NCBI GenBank assembly: GCA_015231965.1
Contig: JADGAP010000015.1
Location: 1 to 35,520 of the forward strand
Direction: 5' to 3'
Length of the DNA: 35,520 nucleotides
Source of the DNA: Magnetococcales bacterium
GTDB lineage: Bacteria > Pseudomonadota > Magnetococcia > Magnetococcales > JADGAP01
Under the pieces are notes generated by a model. It saw only the letters and a list, made by a program, of their open reading frames with translations, was not told where the DNA came from and made no database searches. Positions within the stretch are counted from its first letter, which is position 1. Each line of letters opens with the position of its first letter. Shown one piece after another: positions 1 to 7,213 of the stretch. The translations under genes and the position numbers were made by a program.

Positions 1-63
1 TCGGGGTGAAAGCACCACACGGCAGGAGTATATCATATCACTCTTTGGTTAACACTCCCTGCG

Positions 64-212
64 TTTTTTGCAATGGGCGCAGCGCGCCCCCAGTTGCCGA
101 AGGCAACCCGATTTTCACCCAACGATACCCAGGCGCCAGTTGCCGCGGACGCCCGATTTTCACCCAACCTTGGCCATGCCCTCTTTTCGGAGGAAGCTCG
201 ATGTTCACCCAA
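64..212 (+). repeat. 45-bp tandem repeat, three units, plus palindromic lead-in
   Basis: A core resembling CCCGATTTTCACCCAA occurs at 107-122, 152-167 and (as CTCGATGTTCACCCAA) 197-212, exactly 45 bp apart each time. The first unit is preceded by two small palindromes: GGGCGC-AGC-GCGCCC near 75-89 and GTTGCC-GAA-GGCAAC at 93-107. The repeats stay in frame with the ccdA remnant that follows, so they could be read as a 15-residue peptide repeat ending in IFTQ or MFTQ. A diverged copy of the first unit lies on the minus strand at 7001-7057. Nothing shows that this stretch is translated. Confidence 0.7.
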
Positions 213-350
213 GCGGGAATCAACGAAGTGGAGTTGGCGCGGGAAGAGCAGGCCAAGCAGTGGCAGTCGGAAAACCGCGAGGCCATCGACGCCTACAACC
301 GACGAGTGGAAGCGGAGGGGGTGTTCAGCGACGATTTGCGATATTTTTGA
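201..350 (+). pseudogene. ccdA-type antitoxin remnant (C-terminal half)
   Basis: The 49 residues from the ATG at 201 contain WQSENREAIDAYNRRVEAEG followed by VFSDDLRYF and a stop. This matches the toxin-binding C-terminal tail of CcdA-family antitoxins (typically W..ENREAI.AYN.RVE..G.FSD). The N-terminal ribbon-helix-helix DNA-binding half, normally about 35 residues, is missing; the 45-bp repeat units stand in its place. A CcdB remnant follows directly. A peptide could still be made from 201, or from the longer in-frame opening at 6, but it would lack the DNA-binding domain. The family call rests on the tail motif alone. Confidence 0.65.
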
Positions 351-351
351 G

Positions 352-432
352 GGTGGGGAGAAGGCGGGTTCGCTCCAGGAGCAGCGGGGGGAGATCATCG
401 CGGCGCTGGATTTGGTCATCACTGGGGTGTGA
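352..432 (+). pseudogene. ccdB-type toxin remnant (last ~26 codons)
   Basis: Read in the frame one base on from the ccdA stop, this gives a short stretch ending EIIAALDLVITGV and a stop. That resembles the C-terminal helix of CcdB gyrase toxins, where the residues that bind gyrase lie. The preceding ~75 residues of a ~100-residue CcdB are absent, and there is no start codon of its own, so an internal deletion has removed most of the toxin gene just after the antitoxin stop. The tail is short, so the family call depends on its position directly downstream of the CcdA-like tail. Confidence 0.5.
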
Positions 433-492
433 ATGAGATAGGGCAATGCCAATCTAAAATGGATCAGGCTGAACGAACTGCGGATCGGTTCA

Positions 493-762
493 TGGTCGCC
501 CTATTTTAAATTTGCACAGGGTGTCAAGGGGAGCCAGAGGATACAGCAAACTTTCCCCCCACGAAAACGTCATTCCCGCGGAAGCGGGAATCCAGGGGCG
601 GGGGAGGGAAACGCAGAGATCGTACCAAGGAACCAAGCCCTCTTTCCGTTTGTTTGAAGGGAGCCATTCACTGATCGGTTTTCCTGGCTTCCCGCTTTCG
701 CGGGAATGACGAGGGTAAATTCTGTAGCTGACAATGTGCAAAATTTATTTGGAATGACTCTA
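493..762 (-). mobile_element. MITE-like element, copy A (~270 bp)
   Basis: This stretch matches, in opposite orientation, the 269-bp element at 8791-9059 along its whole length. Shared parts include the two internal palindromes of the type ATTCCCGCGAAAGCGGGAAT (near 570-590 and 692-712), the segment around 616-690 and both ends. Reading inward, the right end is TAGAGTCATTCC...TTTGCACATTG. The left end is more decayed (...ATTTTAAATTTGCACAGGG). It carries no gene of its own. The internal palindromes look like the dRS3-type ATTCCC-N8-GGGAAT repeats described in Neisseria and widespread in proteobacteria. Left boundary is good to about 5 bp. Confidence 0.7.
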
Positions 763-764
763 TC

Positions 765-1089
765 TAGCAGTTTCAATTCAAATTTACACATGCGGAGATT
801 GCAGATGCAAGGAACCCATGCCCAAAATGAACCGTCCTTCCCGCCCCCGATTTAAGCATTCGAGGGCAGGCTGCAGCGGGAATCCAGTGGCTTTGAGAAC
901 CGTAGAGCGCGTAAAATGTTCGTATCGCCATGATTTCATAGTCGATTGATGCGCCATTGCGCGTGTCCCAGACCCCTTTGAAGCCGCTGGATTCCCGCCT
1001 TCGCGGGAATGACGTTTTCGTCGTTATAACGTTGGTTGCACCACCAGGCACCGTTTGACCTGATGTGCAATTCTGAACTGGAACTACTA
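765..1089. mobile_element. MITE-like element, copy B (~325 bp, divergent interior)
   Basis: The ends form an inverted repeat: TAGCAGTTTCAATTCAAATT continuing to TACACAT at 765-791, and on the other strand TAGTAGTTCCAGTTCAGAAT continuing to TGCACAT at 1089-1063. The right ~110 bp (palindrome near 992-1012, then GTTGGTTGCA and CCAGGCACCG) matches the right end of copy C. The central part differs from A and C, and its left palindrome is decayed to one arm (GCGGGAATCCA near 873). Copy A ends two bases before this one begins. No coding capacity is seen. Confidence 0.65.
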
Positions 1090-1097
1090 TAACATAT

Positions 1098-1952
1098 TTA
1101 TTTCCAATATGATTCATCACGCACGGAATGGTCGGAGCCCAGTATCGGCTGGTGTGGGGCGACAACGCGGCGAAGGCGCTCCCACGGCCAGAGGGCGCGA
1201 AAACGGGCCAGATTGGCGCGGCGGCTGCGGTCGTACTCCTCTTGCGAGAGGTAGGGCATGGAGGAGGCGTGAAAATGGTGGAAGAGGGTCTCCGGTTCAT
1301 AACGGATGGTCCAGCCCGCTTCGCTCAGCCGCAACGACAGGTCGGTATCTTCCAAAAAGACCAGATCGAAGGCTTCGTCGAAAAATCCCACCGCCTCCAC
1401 CGCCGCGCGGCGCAGCAGCACGCCGGTCCCCATGAAGGCTTCCAGGGTGAGGGGGGCGGCGAGGCGGGGGTCGTCGGGGAGGAGCCCGTCCAGGAAATAT
1501 TGGGGCAATCCCTGATCGTCGAAGCGGGCTCCGATGGTCTGGGTGCGCCAGGCGGCGGGGGGGGCGTTTTCCTCCGGCAGGAGGATGCCCCCTTGCACCG
1601 CGCCGCAGCGGGGTTCGGCGGCGAAGCGGGCCAGGGCCGGGGCCAGCCAGGGGCGCAGGGTGAACATGTCCGAGTTGAGCAGGGCGAGGATCTCGCCCGC
1701 CGCGTGGCTTAGGCCGATGTTGTTGGCCTTGCCGAACCCCAGATTGCGCCCGTTGCGGATCACCCGCACGTTGGGTTCCCGTTCCAGCCGGGTGTAGAAC
1801 GCCTCGAAGCCCGGTTCGGTGGAGCCGTTGTCGATGAGCAACAGCTCCCAGGGGGCGTCCCGGGTCTGTTCCGTCAGGGTGCGATGCAGCAGCTCGACGC
1901 AGCGCAGGTTGTTGAACACCGGGGTCAAAATGGAGGTGAGGGGAAGTGTCAA
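1098..1952 (-). CDS. family 2 glycosyltransferase
   Basis: A 284-residue GT-A-fold glycosyltransferase, probably adding a sugar to a surface polysaccharide or glycan from a nucleotide-sugar donor. The N-terminus has the GT2 pattern (SILTPVFNN, then LLLIDNGS at 37-44). The metal/donor site appears as LLNSDMF with NSD at 93-95, and the acceptor-side motif FLEDTDLSLRL lies near 199-209, as in rhamnosyltransferase-like WbbL relatives. The start is a TTG at 1952, chosen because AGGAGG lies five bases upstream and the GT2 core begins at once; the open frame extends further upstream but without recognisable homology. It follows the cyclic-nucleotide-binding gene by 62 bp on the same strand and is probably its operon partner. 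The downstream flank is the mobile element debris. Substrate unknown. Confidence 0.85.
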   Translation of the reverse strand: MTLPLTSILTPVFNNLRCVELLHRTLTEQTRDAPWELLLIDNGSTEPGFEAFYTRLEREPNVRVIRNGRNLGFGKANNIGLSHAAGEILALLNSDMFTLRPWLAPALARFAAEPRCGAVQGGILLPEENAPPAAWRTQTIGARFDDQGLPQYFLDGLLPDDPRLAAPLTLEAFMGTGVLLRRAAVEAVGFFDEAFDLVFLEDTDLSLRLSEAGWTIRYEPETLFHHFHASSMPYLSQEEYDRSRRANLARFRALWPWERLRRVVAPHQPILGSDHSVRDESYWK

Positions 1953-2014
1953 CGCCGCCTCCTGTCGCGTCTCCCGCCGCGCCTCCCGTCGGATGGCTCG
2001 CGAGAGGGGGCGAC

Positions 2015-2452
2015 CTAACGGGCCAGCCGCACCAGGGTCATATTCATCTCGTCCAGCCGCTTGACCAGCACGGTGATGAGTTGATCCTTGATTTTGTTCT
2101 GAATGCTCAGGTCCATCTTGGCCAGCATCTTGCCGTCCAGGCGGAAGACGGTGCACTCCTCGCTGGCGATGACGTTGGTGGTTCGCGCCTGATGGGTGAG
2201 GAAGGAGATCTCGCCGAAGGTGGTTCCCGGCTTGAGGCTGGCGATGAGCATCTCCGGCTTGTTCTCCTTGGTGACCACGGCGGCACCCTTGATCAGGATG
2301 AACAGGGCGTGGTCCACCCCCCCCTCGCGGATGATGTGATCCCCCCGGTGATAATTGGCGAAAAAGCTGTCCCCTTCAATGAAACGGGTCAACTCCTCGG
2401 AGGTGAAATCATGGAAGAAGGGAATTTTTTCCAGCAGTTTGAGCAGGACCAT
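2015..2452 (-). CDS. cyclic nucleotide-binding domain protein
   Basis: A single cNMP-binding (CAP_ED/Crp-like) domain with no DNA-binding domain. Near its start the protein reads LLEKIPFFHDFTSEEL, typical of these domains; the phosphate-binding cassette is FGEISFLTHQARTTNV, and the C-terminal helix ends ...MNMTLVRLAR. The chosen ATG at 2452 has GGAGAG seven bases upstream and gives 145 residues. A longer form from an ATG at 2581, overlapping the mnmA stop by 11 bp, is open but its extra 43 residues look non-homologous. The protein could be a cAMP-sensing partner, and an adenylate cyclase lies at 22.9-25.1 kb, but no direct link is visible. It sits between mnmA and a glycosyltransferase on the same strand. 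Confidence 0.85.
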   Translation of the reverse strand: MVLLKLLEKIPFFHDFTSEELTRFIEGDSFFANYHRGDHIIREGGVDHALFILIKGAAVVTKENKPEMLIASLKPGTTFGEISFLTHQARTTNVIASEECTVFRLDGKMLAKMDLSIQNKIKDQLITVLVKRLDEMNMTLVRLAR

Positions 2453-2570
2453 GATGCGCTCTCCAATGATGGGCCGGTCATTGCAAACAAGGGGGCGGAC
2501 GGCGGCGGGGGGAACTTGGGAGCTCCCGGCTGCGGTCGTCATTTTTCGGTGGTGACATTGTATCACAAAC

Positions 2571-3671
2571 TCAGGATTCATCCTCTAATGGAATCGTGAT
2601 CCAACCGCCGCCCAGCAGACGATTTTCCCGGTAGAGGGCGCACCCCTGGCCGGGGGCGGGGGCGCGCTGGGGTTGGGCGAAGCGGAGGCGCCAGCCGCCG
2701 CCGGGGAGGGGGGCGAGGGCGGCGGGGACCAGCGGCGCGGTGGAACGGATGCGGGCCAGCAGCGGCTCCCCGGGGCCGGGGGGGCGGGCGGTGAGCCAGT
2801 TGACCCGCTCCAGATCGACGAAGGGGCGCATCAACGCCTCCGCCGGACCCACCACCACTTGATTGCGCCGGGGGTCCAGTCGCAACACGTGGAGGGGCGG
2901 TCCGCCGCCGGAGAGGCCCAAGCCATGGCGCTGCCCCACGGTGTAGCAGCCCAATCCCCGATGCCGACCCAACACCCGACCGGTTTCGTCCACCATCTCC
3001 CCCGGTTGCAACGATTGGGGGGCGTGGCGCGCCAAAAAATCGTCCACCCCGCCCTCGGGAATGAAACAGAGATCTTGACTCTCCCGTTTGTGGGCGACGT
3101 GCAATCCCCACTGTTCCGCCAGCCGCCGGGTCTCCTCCTTGGGGATCTCCCCCAGGGGGAAGCGCAGCTCCGGCAGGGACTCCCGGGGGAGGGAGAAGAG
3201 GAAATAGGATTGATCCTTGCGCGGGTCCACCGCTCGGGAGAGCTGGGGCTCCTGACCGGGGGGGTGTTCCAGCCGGGCGTAGTGACCGGTGGCCAGGGCG
3301 ACGGCCCCCAGTTGGCGGGCCTTTTCCAGCAGCAGGCGGAATTTCAGCGCCCCGTTGCAGTGGATGCACGGGCTGGGGGTGAGCCCCCGGGCGTAATCCT
3401 GGAGAAAGGGTTGCACCACCTCGCGGTGGAAGTCCGCTTCCATGTCCAGGGCGTAGAAAGGGATGTTCAGCCGGTCGGCGACCTGGCGGGCGTCGTGGAG
3501 ATCGGTGACGGCGCAGCAGGCGCGGGAGGCCGGTCCCAGGGTCTGGCCGTGGTCCCACAGGTGCATGGAGAGTCCGATCACCTCCCACCCTTGGGCCGAC
3601 AACCAGGCGGCGACGGTGGAGGAGTCCACGCCGCCGGACATGGCGACGGCAATGCGTTGGGAGGGCGTCAT
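2571..3671 (-). CDS. mnmA: tRNA-specific 2-thiouridylase MnmA
   Basis: Catalyses 2-thiolation of the wobble uridine (s2U34) in tRNA-Glu, -Gln and -Lys in the cytoplasm, using ATP and a persulfide sulfur. The 366 residues are normal for the family. The PP-loop SGGVDSS is at 12-18. The catalytic cysteine pair appears as PCIHCNGALKF (C105) and SQDLCF (C202), and the tRNA-binding segment includes GHYARL near 129. The C-terminal beta-barrel ends in the proline-rich region. It is first in a minus-strand operon with a cNMP-binding protein and a glycosyltransferase; only a 65-bp gap separates it from the divergent TSUP gene. Confidence 0.97.
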   Translation of the reverse strand: MTPSQRIAVAMSGGVDSSTVAAWLSAQGWEVIGLSMHLWDHGQTLGPASRACCAVTDLHDARQVADRLNIPFYALDMEADFHREVVQPFLQDYARGLTPSPCIHCNGALKFRLLLEKARQLGAVALATGHYARLEHPPGQEPQLSRAVDPRKDQSYFLFSLPRESLPELRFPLGEIPKEETRRLAEQWGLHVAHKRESQDLCFIPEGGVDDFLARHAPQSLQPGEMVDETGRVLGRHRGLGCYTVGQRHGLGLSGGGPPLHVLRLDPRRNQVVVGPAEALMRPFVDLERVNWLTARPPGPGEPLLARIRSTAPLVPAALAPLPGGGWRLRFAQPQRAPAPGQGCALYRENRLLGGGWITIPLEDES

Positions 3672-3736
3672 CAGGGGTTCTGGGCGGCGGTGAAGGGGGA
3701 GGGGAGGGGAAATAATCTCCAGGCGTCGATGGGTCG

Positions 3737-4504
3737 ATGTGCATGGAGAGGCTTACTCATGATACCATGATCGCCATGGAAATCATGGATCAAGGAATCG
3801 GCCTGGCCCTGAGTTTGTCGATCATCGCCCTGGGGGCGTTGATCCAGGGCTGCATGGGCATCGGCCTGGGGATCGTGTCGGTTCCGGTGTTGGCGTTGCT
3901 CGCCCCCCAACTGCTCCCCGGTCCGATTCTGGTCGCCACCCTGCTGTTGACCGCCCTGGCTTGGCATCGGGAGTGGAACGCGGCGATTTACCGGGACTTA
4001 GGCTGGGCCTTCGTCGGACGCCTGCCGGGAACCTTTCTGGGGGGACTGGTGGTGGCCCTGGGATCGGCTCCCCTGATCACCGCCCTGACCGGCGGAATGA
4101 TCTTGACCGCCGTCGGGTTGACGGCCCTCGGACGTCGCTTCGAGCCCCATCCCCTCTCCTTGCTGATGGGGGGATTTTTTTCCGGATTCATGGGCACCAC
4201 CTCGGCGGTGGGGGGGCCGCCCATCGCCCTGGTCTATCAGCACGCCGACCCGGCCCGGGTGCGCAGCTCCCTGGCGGCCTATTTCACCCTGGGCGGCGTT
4301 ATCTCCCTGGCCGTCCTGGCGTGGTTCGACCGCTTCGGCTGGCGGGAGTTGGGGCTTGGATTGCTCCTCGCCCCCCCAGTCCTCGCCGGATTTTTCCTCT
4401 CCAGCCGCTTCGTTCACGGCCTGCCCCCCCATTTTCGTCACGCCCTGCTGATCCTCTCCGCCCTGGGCGGAGCATTCCTGACCGTCAAACCTCTCCTCTC
4501 CTGA
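3737..4504 (+). CDS. TSUP (TauE/SafE) family membrane transporter
   Basis: A polytopic inner-membrane protein of up to 255 residues with about eight hydrophobic segments. It has the two-fold repeat typical of the sulfite/sulfonate exporter family (formerly DUF81): QGCMGIGLGIVSVP near the start and GFFSGFMGTTSAVGGPPIAL in the second half. Family members move sulfite, sulfoacetate or other organosulfur anions; the substrate cannot be told here. The start is uncertain: ATGs at 3737, 3743, 3767, 3776 and 3785 are all in frame. No ideal ribosome site singles one out, and the transmembrane core begins soon after 3785. Divergent from mnmA. Confidence 0.85.
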   Translation: MCMERLTHDTMIAMEIMDQGIGLALSLSIIALGALIQGCMGIGLGIVSVPVLALLAPQLLPGPILVATLLLTALAWHREWNAAIYRDLGWAFVGRLPGTFLGGLVVALGSAPLITALTGGMILTAVGLTALGRRFEPHPLSLLMGGFFSGFMGTTSAVGGPPIALVYQHADPARVRSSLAAYFTLGGVISLAVLAWFDRFGWRELGLGLLLAPPVLAGFFLSSRFVHGLPPHFRHALLILSALGGAFLTVKPLLS

Positions 4505-4730
4505 CGGAAAGTCCCCGCCCCCGGCGGCAAGTTTGCCCCCTCCGTCCGGTTTTCCTTGCCGTCGCTCCCCTGAAAAACGTCCCTCGTGGGTCCGAAAACC
4601 GCACGCCGCCGGGATTTCCTCGTCCGGGCGTGGCGGAGCCGAGGAGTGGCTCGAAACTTGCTCGACTCTTGCCATCCGGGAGGGCGGATCGTCAGGGGCC
4701 CCCTCCCTCTCCTCCCCCGAGGCGACCCCC

Positions 4731-5330
4731 ATGATTCCCCCGATCTCCCGCACCCCGACCCCCGCCGCTCCCCCGGAACCCCCCGCCGGGGCGGGATCGG
4801 ACGCGGCGGGCAAGACGGAGGAGGGGTTCGGCTTTGGCGAACTGCTGGACATTCTCAATCCGCTGCATCATCTGCCGGGCATCTCCACCCTGTATCAAAA
4901 ATTTTCCGGGGATGAGATCGGCAACGGGGCGCGGGTGATCGGCGGGACGCTTTTTGGCGGTCTGTTCGGCGGCGTGGGATTTTTGGCGGGCATGGCCGCC
5001 TCTTCCGCCAACGTGGCGTTGCGCGAGGTCACCGGCAAGGACGTGGGGGAACACCTCTTCGCCTTCGCCGCCAGCGACCCCCGCTCCCCCCCGGCCCCGG
5101 AGTTCGCCCAGCCGCCGAAAAACCTCCCGGAGGGCCTCCCCTCCCTGGCCGAGGAGATCGCCGAGGAAGAGGCGCTCCAGGCCGCCGCCGCTTCGAGCAG
5201 CGCCCCCCCGGGGCGGACGCCGGAGGAACCCTTGCGGCAGGGGGAGAATCGCCGCCTGGCCATGGAACGTTATCACCGGACAATCGCCGATCCCTTGCCG
5301 GACGACGCGGTGTTGGATCGCAAGGGTTGA
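4731..5330 (+). CDS. conserved hypothetical protein with central glycine-rich hydrophobic segment
   Basis: 199 residues. After a proline/alanine-rich N-terminus, a conserved-looking block (GELLDILNPLHHLPGISTLY, then QKFSGDEIGNGARVIGGTLF) runs into a glycine-rich hydrophobic stretch GGLFGGVGFLAGMAA. The C-terminal third is rich in Pro, Ala and Glu and ends with ERYHRTIADPLPDDAVLDRK. Proteins with this INPLHH-type block followed by a GG-rich hydrophobic segment are common hypotheticals in Alphaproteobacteria (recalled, not checked). The start at 4731 has GAGGCGA upstream; the frame is open further up, but that part is atypical. Function unknown. Probably cotranscribed with the next two genes. 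Confidence 0.75.
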   Translation: MIPPISRTPTPAAPPEPPAGAGSDAAGKTEEGFGFGELLDILNPLHHLPGISTLYQKFSGDEIGNGARVIGGTLFGGLFGGVGFLAGMAASSANVALREVTGKDVGEHLFAFAASDPRSPPAPEFAQPPKNLPEGLPSLAEEIAEEEALQAAAASSSAPPGRTPEEPLRQGENRRLAMERYHRTIADPLPDDAVLDRKG

Positions 5331-5389
5331 TGGATGAAATCCCCAGTCTCACGGATTGGCTTCACAGGGAAAGCTGAAAGCGCCGCGCC

Positions 5390-5899
5390 ATGAAAATGAA
5401 CGCCTTGTCCCTCCCCGGACGGACCCCCCGCAATTGGAACGGATTGCAACCCCTGGAGGGCGAGGTCGCCAGCGGCGGGTCCGCCGCCCGTGGTTCTTTC
5501 GCCCGCACCGCCTCGGGGCGCACCTTGATGCTGCAAAAGGAGCCCCCCCCCGCCCCCCCCAGCGGCGAGGAGATCCACCAGGCCCTGGATCAGTTGTTGA
5601 TGGAGGCGCAAAACGAGCGCCTGGAAGGGGCCATGCCCCTCATCCGACTGATGCAGAAATCCCTGGCGGTGGAGCTGGCCACCCGCAACGTCCCCCCAGG
5701 AACCCTCACCGTCGCCGGATGGTTGGGGCTGCTCAACCGCTGGGAGGAGGCCCTCAAGCAGATCCGCAAGCGGCAAATTTTCTTCGCCAAACCCTTTTTC
5801 GTCGATGCCGCCGAACGGTTTCGTCGCGGCGAATCCCCCCTGACCTCGCTGCTGGATGAACTGCTGGAATTGATGGACCACGCCCTGATCATCGAGTAA
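5390..5899 (+). CDS. hypothetical protein
   Basis: 169 residues, not recognised. The first ~55 are low-complexity and include proline runs encoded by long C tracts near 5547-5568. The rest is helical and charged (EEIHQALDQLLMEAQNERLE, later LLNRWEEALKQIRKRQIFF), ending in a leucine-rich helix LTSLLDELLELMDHALIIE. No signal peptide or membrane segment is evident, so it is likely a soluble helical protein. It starts 59 bp after the previous gene and ends 45 bp before the next, which suggests one operon. The C9 and C8 tracts in the early coding part could be slippage-prone, but nothing shows phase variation. Confidence 0.65.
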   Translation: MKMNALSLPGRTPRNWNGLQPLEGEVASGGSAARGSFARTASGRTLMLQKEPPPAPPSGEEIHQALDQLLMEAQNERLEGAMPLIRLMQKSLAVELATRNVPPGTLTVAGWLGLLNRWEEALKQIRKRQIFFAKPFFVDAAERFRRGESPLTSLLDELLELMDHALIIE

Positions 5900-5902
5900 T
5901 CT

Positions 5903-5943
5903 ATCCCCCCATCATTCACCACAAAATGACAAGGGGGGGGGAT
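5903..5943 (+). promoter_or_regulatory. poly-G ribosome site facing a complementary poly-C tract
   Basis: Nine G residues (5933-5941) form the only Shine-Dalgarno-like sequence before the ATG at 5945. Thirty bases upstream, ATCCCCCC (5903-5910) is complementary to GGGGGGAT (5936-5943), so the mRNA could fold and hide the ribosome site. The C-rich arm starts only three bases after the upstream gene's stop codon (5897-5899); a terminating ribosome would cover it and open the site. Translational coupling is an inference. The G9 run could also vary in length. Confidence 0.4.
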
Positions 5944-5944
5944 C

Positions 5945-6865
5945 ATGGGAAAAGGTGATCAAGACAAGAAGTGCAAGCCCAAGGAGCCTTGCCGGTCGGA
6001 AATCATCGACTGCCGGGAATACAAGATCGTCCTGAGTTTGAAGCGGTTCGTGAAGGATGAGGCCAAGGGGAGAAAGCGTTTTTGGCAAGAGGTGAAGGCG
6101 CTGGCCAAGGCCTGCTCCGTGAAGGCCAAAGACCCGAAAAAACCGGCGAAGCCGGACGTGCGCACCGTCGAATTTCTGGATACCCGGAAGTTTGATCTGC
6201 GTTGCGCCGGGTTTGTCTATCGGGTGCGGGGGGTCGAAAACAAGAAAAGTTTTTATGCGACGCTCAAATACCGCAGCCCGGAACATCGCCTCTCTGCGGC
6301 CGTTGACCTGACGCCCAAGGGGGGGGATGGCCATGAGTGCAAGTTTGAACTGGATATCACCCCCACGTGGCGCCAGATGTACAGCCGCTCCTGCACCCTG
6401 AAGTTCGACGGAAAAAAAGGTCGCCCGTCCAAGCCCCACACCATGAAAAAATTGGCGAGGATCTTCCCCAAGGGGTTGGGTCCGGTCGCCGGGATTGTTG
6501 GCGGCGGAAAAAAGTTGCAGCCGGTGCGTCCCTACACCCTTTGGGAAAACTCTCTCGAAATCGGTTGTCTCTCGTTCGGTCCCAAGGGTGCCCGGGTGAA
6601 GGCCAAGGCGGTGTTGAACGCCTGGCGGATGTGCTCGAAAAAGGGGCCGCTGTTGGTGGAGGAGTTTTCCTTCGATTTCAAGCATCGGGGAAAAGAGTGC
6701 CTGATCTCGCCCAAGGTGGAGCGTCAGGCCGCCCGCTTTTTCCAACTGCTTCAGCAATTGCCCAACGGCTACGACCCCTCCGCCACCACCAAGACCAACT
6801 TCATGTACGGCGGGGCCAAACTGGCCCCCACCTGCCAGTTCGCCGGGCCGGGGGGCGGGGACTGA
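5945..6865 (+). CDS. CYTH-like (triphosphate tunnel metalloenzyme-like) protein
   Basis: 306 residues. The segment at 76-95, EFLDTRKFDLRCAGFVYRVR, matches the second conserved block of CYTH/TTM proteins (y.DT.d..L...G..lR.R). It is followed by ATLKYR (105-110) and the acidic strand CKFELDI (132-138). The first block, normally ExExK, reads VLSLK at 29-33: the lysine is there but both glutamates are replaced, so classical polyphosphate or triphosphate hydrolysis is doubtful. The C-terminal ~150 residues do not match anything I recognise. Lysine-rich N-terminus, no signal peptide. Translation may depend on the upstream gene (G9 ribosome site). A strong terminator lies 60 bp downstream. The fold call is by motif and could be wrong. 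Confidence 0.6.
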   Translation: MGKGDQDKKCKPKEPCRSEIIDCREYKIVLSLKRFVKDEAKGRKRFWQEVKALAKACSVKAKDPKKPAKPDVRTVEFLDTRKFDLRCAGFVYRVRGVENKKSFYATLKYRSPEHRLSAAVDLTPKGGDGHECKFELDITPTWRQMYSRSCTLKFDGKKGRPSKPHTMKKLARIFPKGLGPVAGIVGGGKKLQPVRPYTLWENSLEIGCLSFGPKGARVKAKAVLNAWRMCSKKGPLLVEEFSFDFKHRGKECLISPKVERQAARFFQLLQQLPNGYDPSATTKTNFMYGGAKLAPTCQFAGPGGGD

Positions 6866-6925
6866 GGGAGGGAGCGATCCCTCGCGGAGATGATTCGGCG
6901 GCAAGACCGGAGACGAGACGAACCA

Positions 6926-6962
6926 GGCCGACGAGGGGTGCCTCCCCCGTCGGCCTTTTTTT
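6926..6962 (+). terminator. Rho-independent terminator after the CYTH-like gene
   Basis: GGCCGACG (6926-6933) and GGGG (6935-6938) pair with CCCC (6944-6947) and CGTCGGCC (6948-6955), with one bulged A, followed by T7. It closes the plus-strand group 3737-6865. Confidence 0.9.
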
Positions 6963-7000
6963 GCATCCCGGATCGTCCATTGGAATGTCAACCCGGAAAT

Positions 7001-7057
7001 TCGGTGAAAATCTGGTCGGCTTCGCCGACTTTTGGGCGCGCTGCGCGAATTGCAAAA
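7001..7057 (-). repeat. palindromic repeat, second copy of the element at 64-122
   Basis: On the minus strand this reads TTTTGCAATTCGCGCAGCGC through GTCGGC-GAA-GCCGAC to AGATTTTCACCGAA, colinear with 66-122. The hairpin is kept although its sequence differs: GTTGCC/GGCAAC in the first copy and GTCGGC/GCCGAC here, with two compensatory base-pair changes around the same GAA loop. It lies in the gene-free stretch between the terminator at 6962 and the convergent glycosyltransferase. Confidence 0.6.
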
Positions 7058-7125
7058 GGCGCAATTCGCTTGTTTGAAAAGCGCGCTAAAAATAAAAAAG
7101 CCAAAGCAAAGTCAACTGCAAGACC

Positions 7126-7151
7126 TTGGGGGACAGGGAACTGTCCCCCAA
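7126..7151. repeat. perfect 11-bp inverted repeat, GGGGACAG type
   Basis: TTGGGGGACAG (7126-7136), a GGAA loop, then CTGTCCCCCAA (7141-7151), followed by AATTCCCC. Motifs of the GGGGACAG...AATTCC kind often flank REP-associated (Y1) transposases in proteobacteria; no transposase is present. A related half motif (GGTACTGTCCCC) sits at 17699-17710. It also lies just beyond the stop of the minus-strand gene at 7214-8593, but without a T tract it is a poor terminator. Confidence 0.5.
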
Positions 7152-7213
7152 ATTCCCCTTCACCTTTATTCAATAGTGGACGCTTGACCGGCCTTCCAAT
7201 GGATAATCTGGGT

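Noticed and set aside
5547-5568. Phase-variable C tracts in the gene at 5390
   Set aside because: Long C or G runs are frequent throughout this GC-rich window and the frame is intact; no sign of switching from a single sequence.
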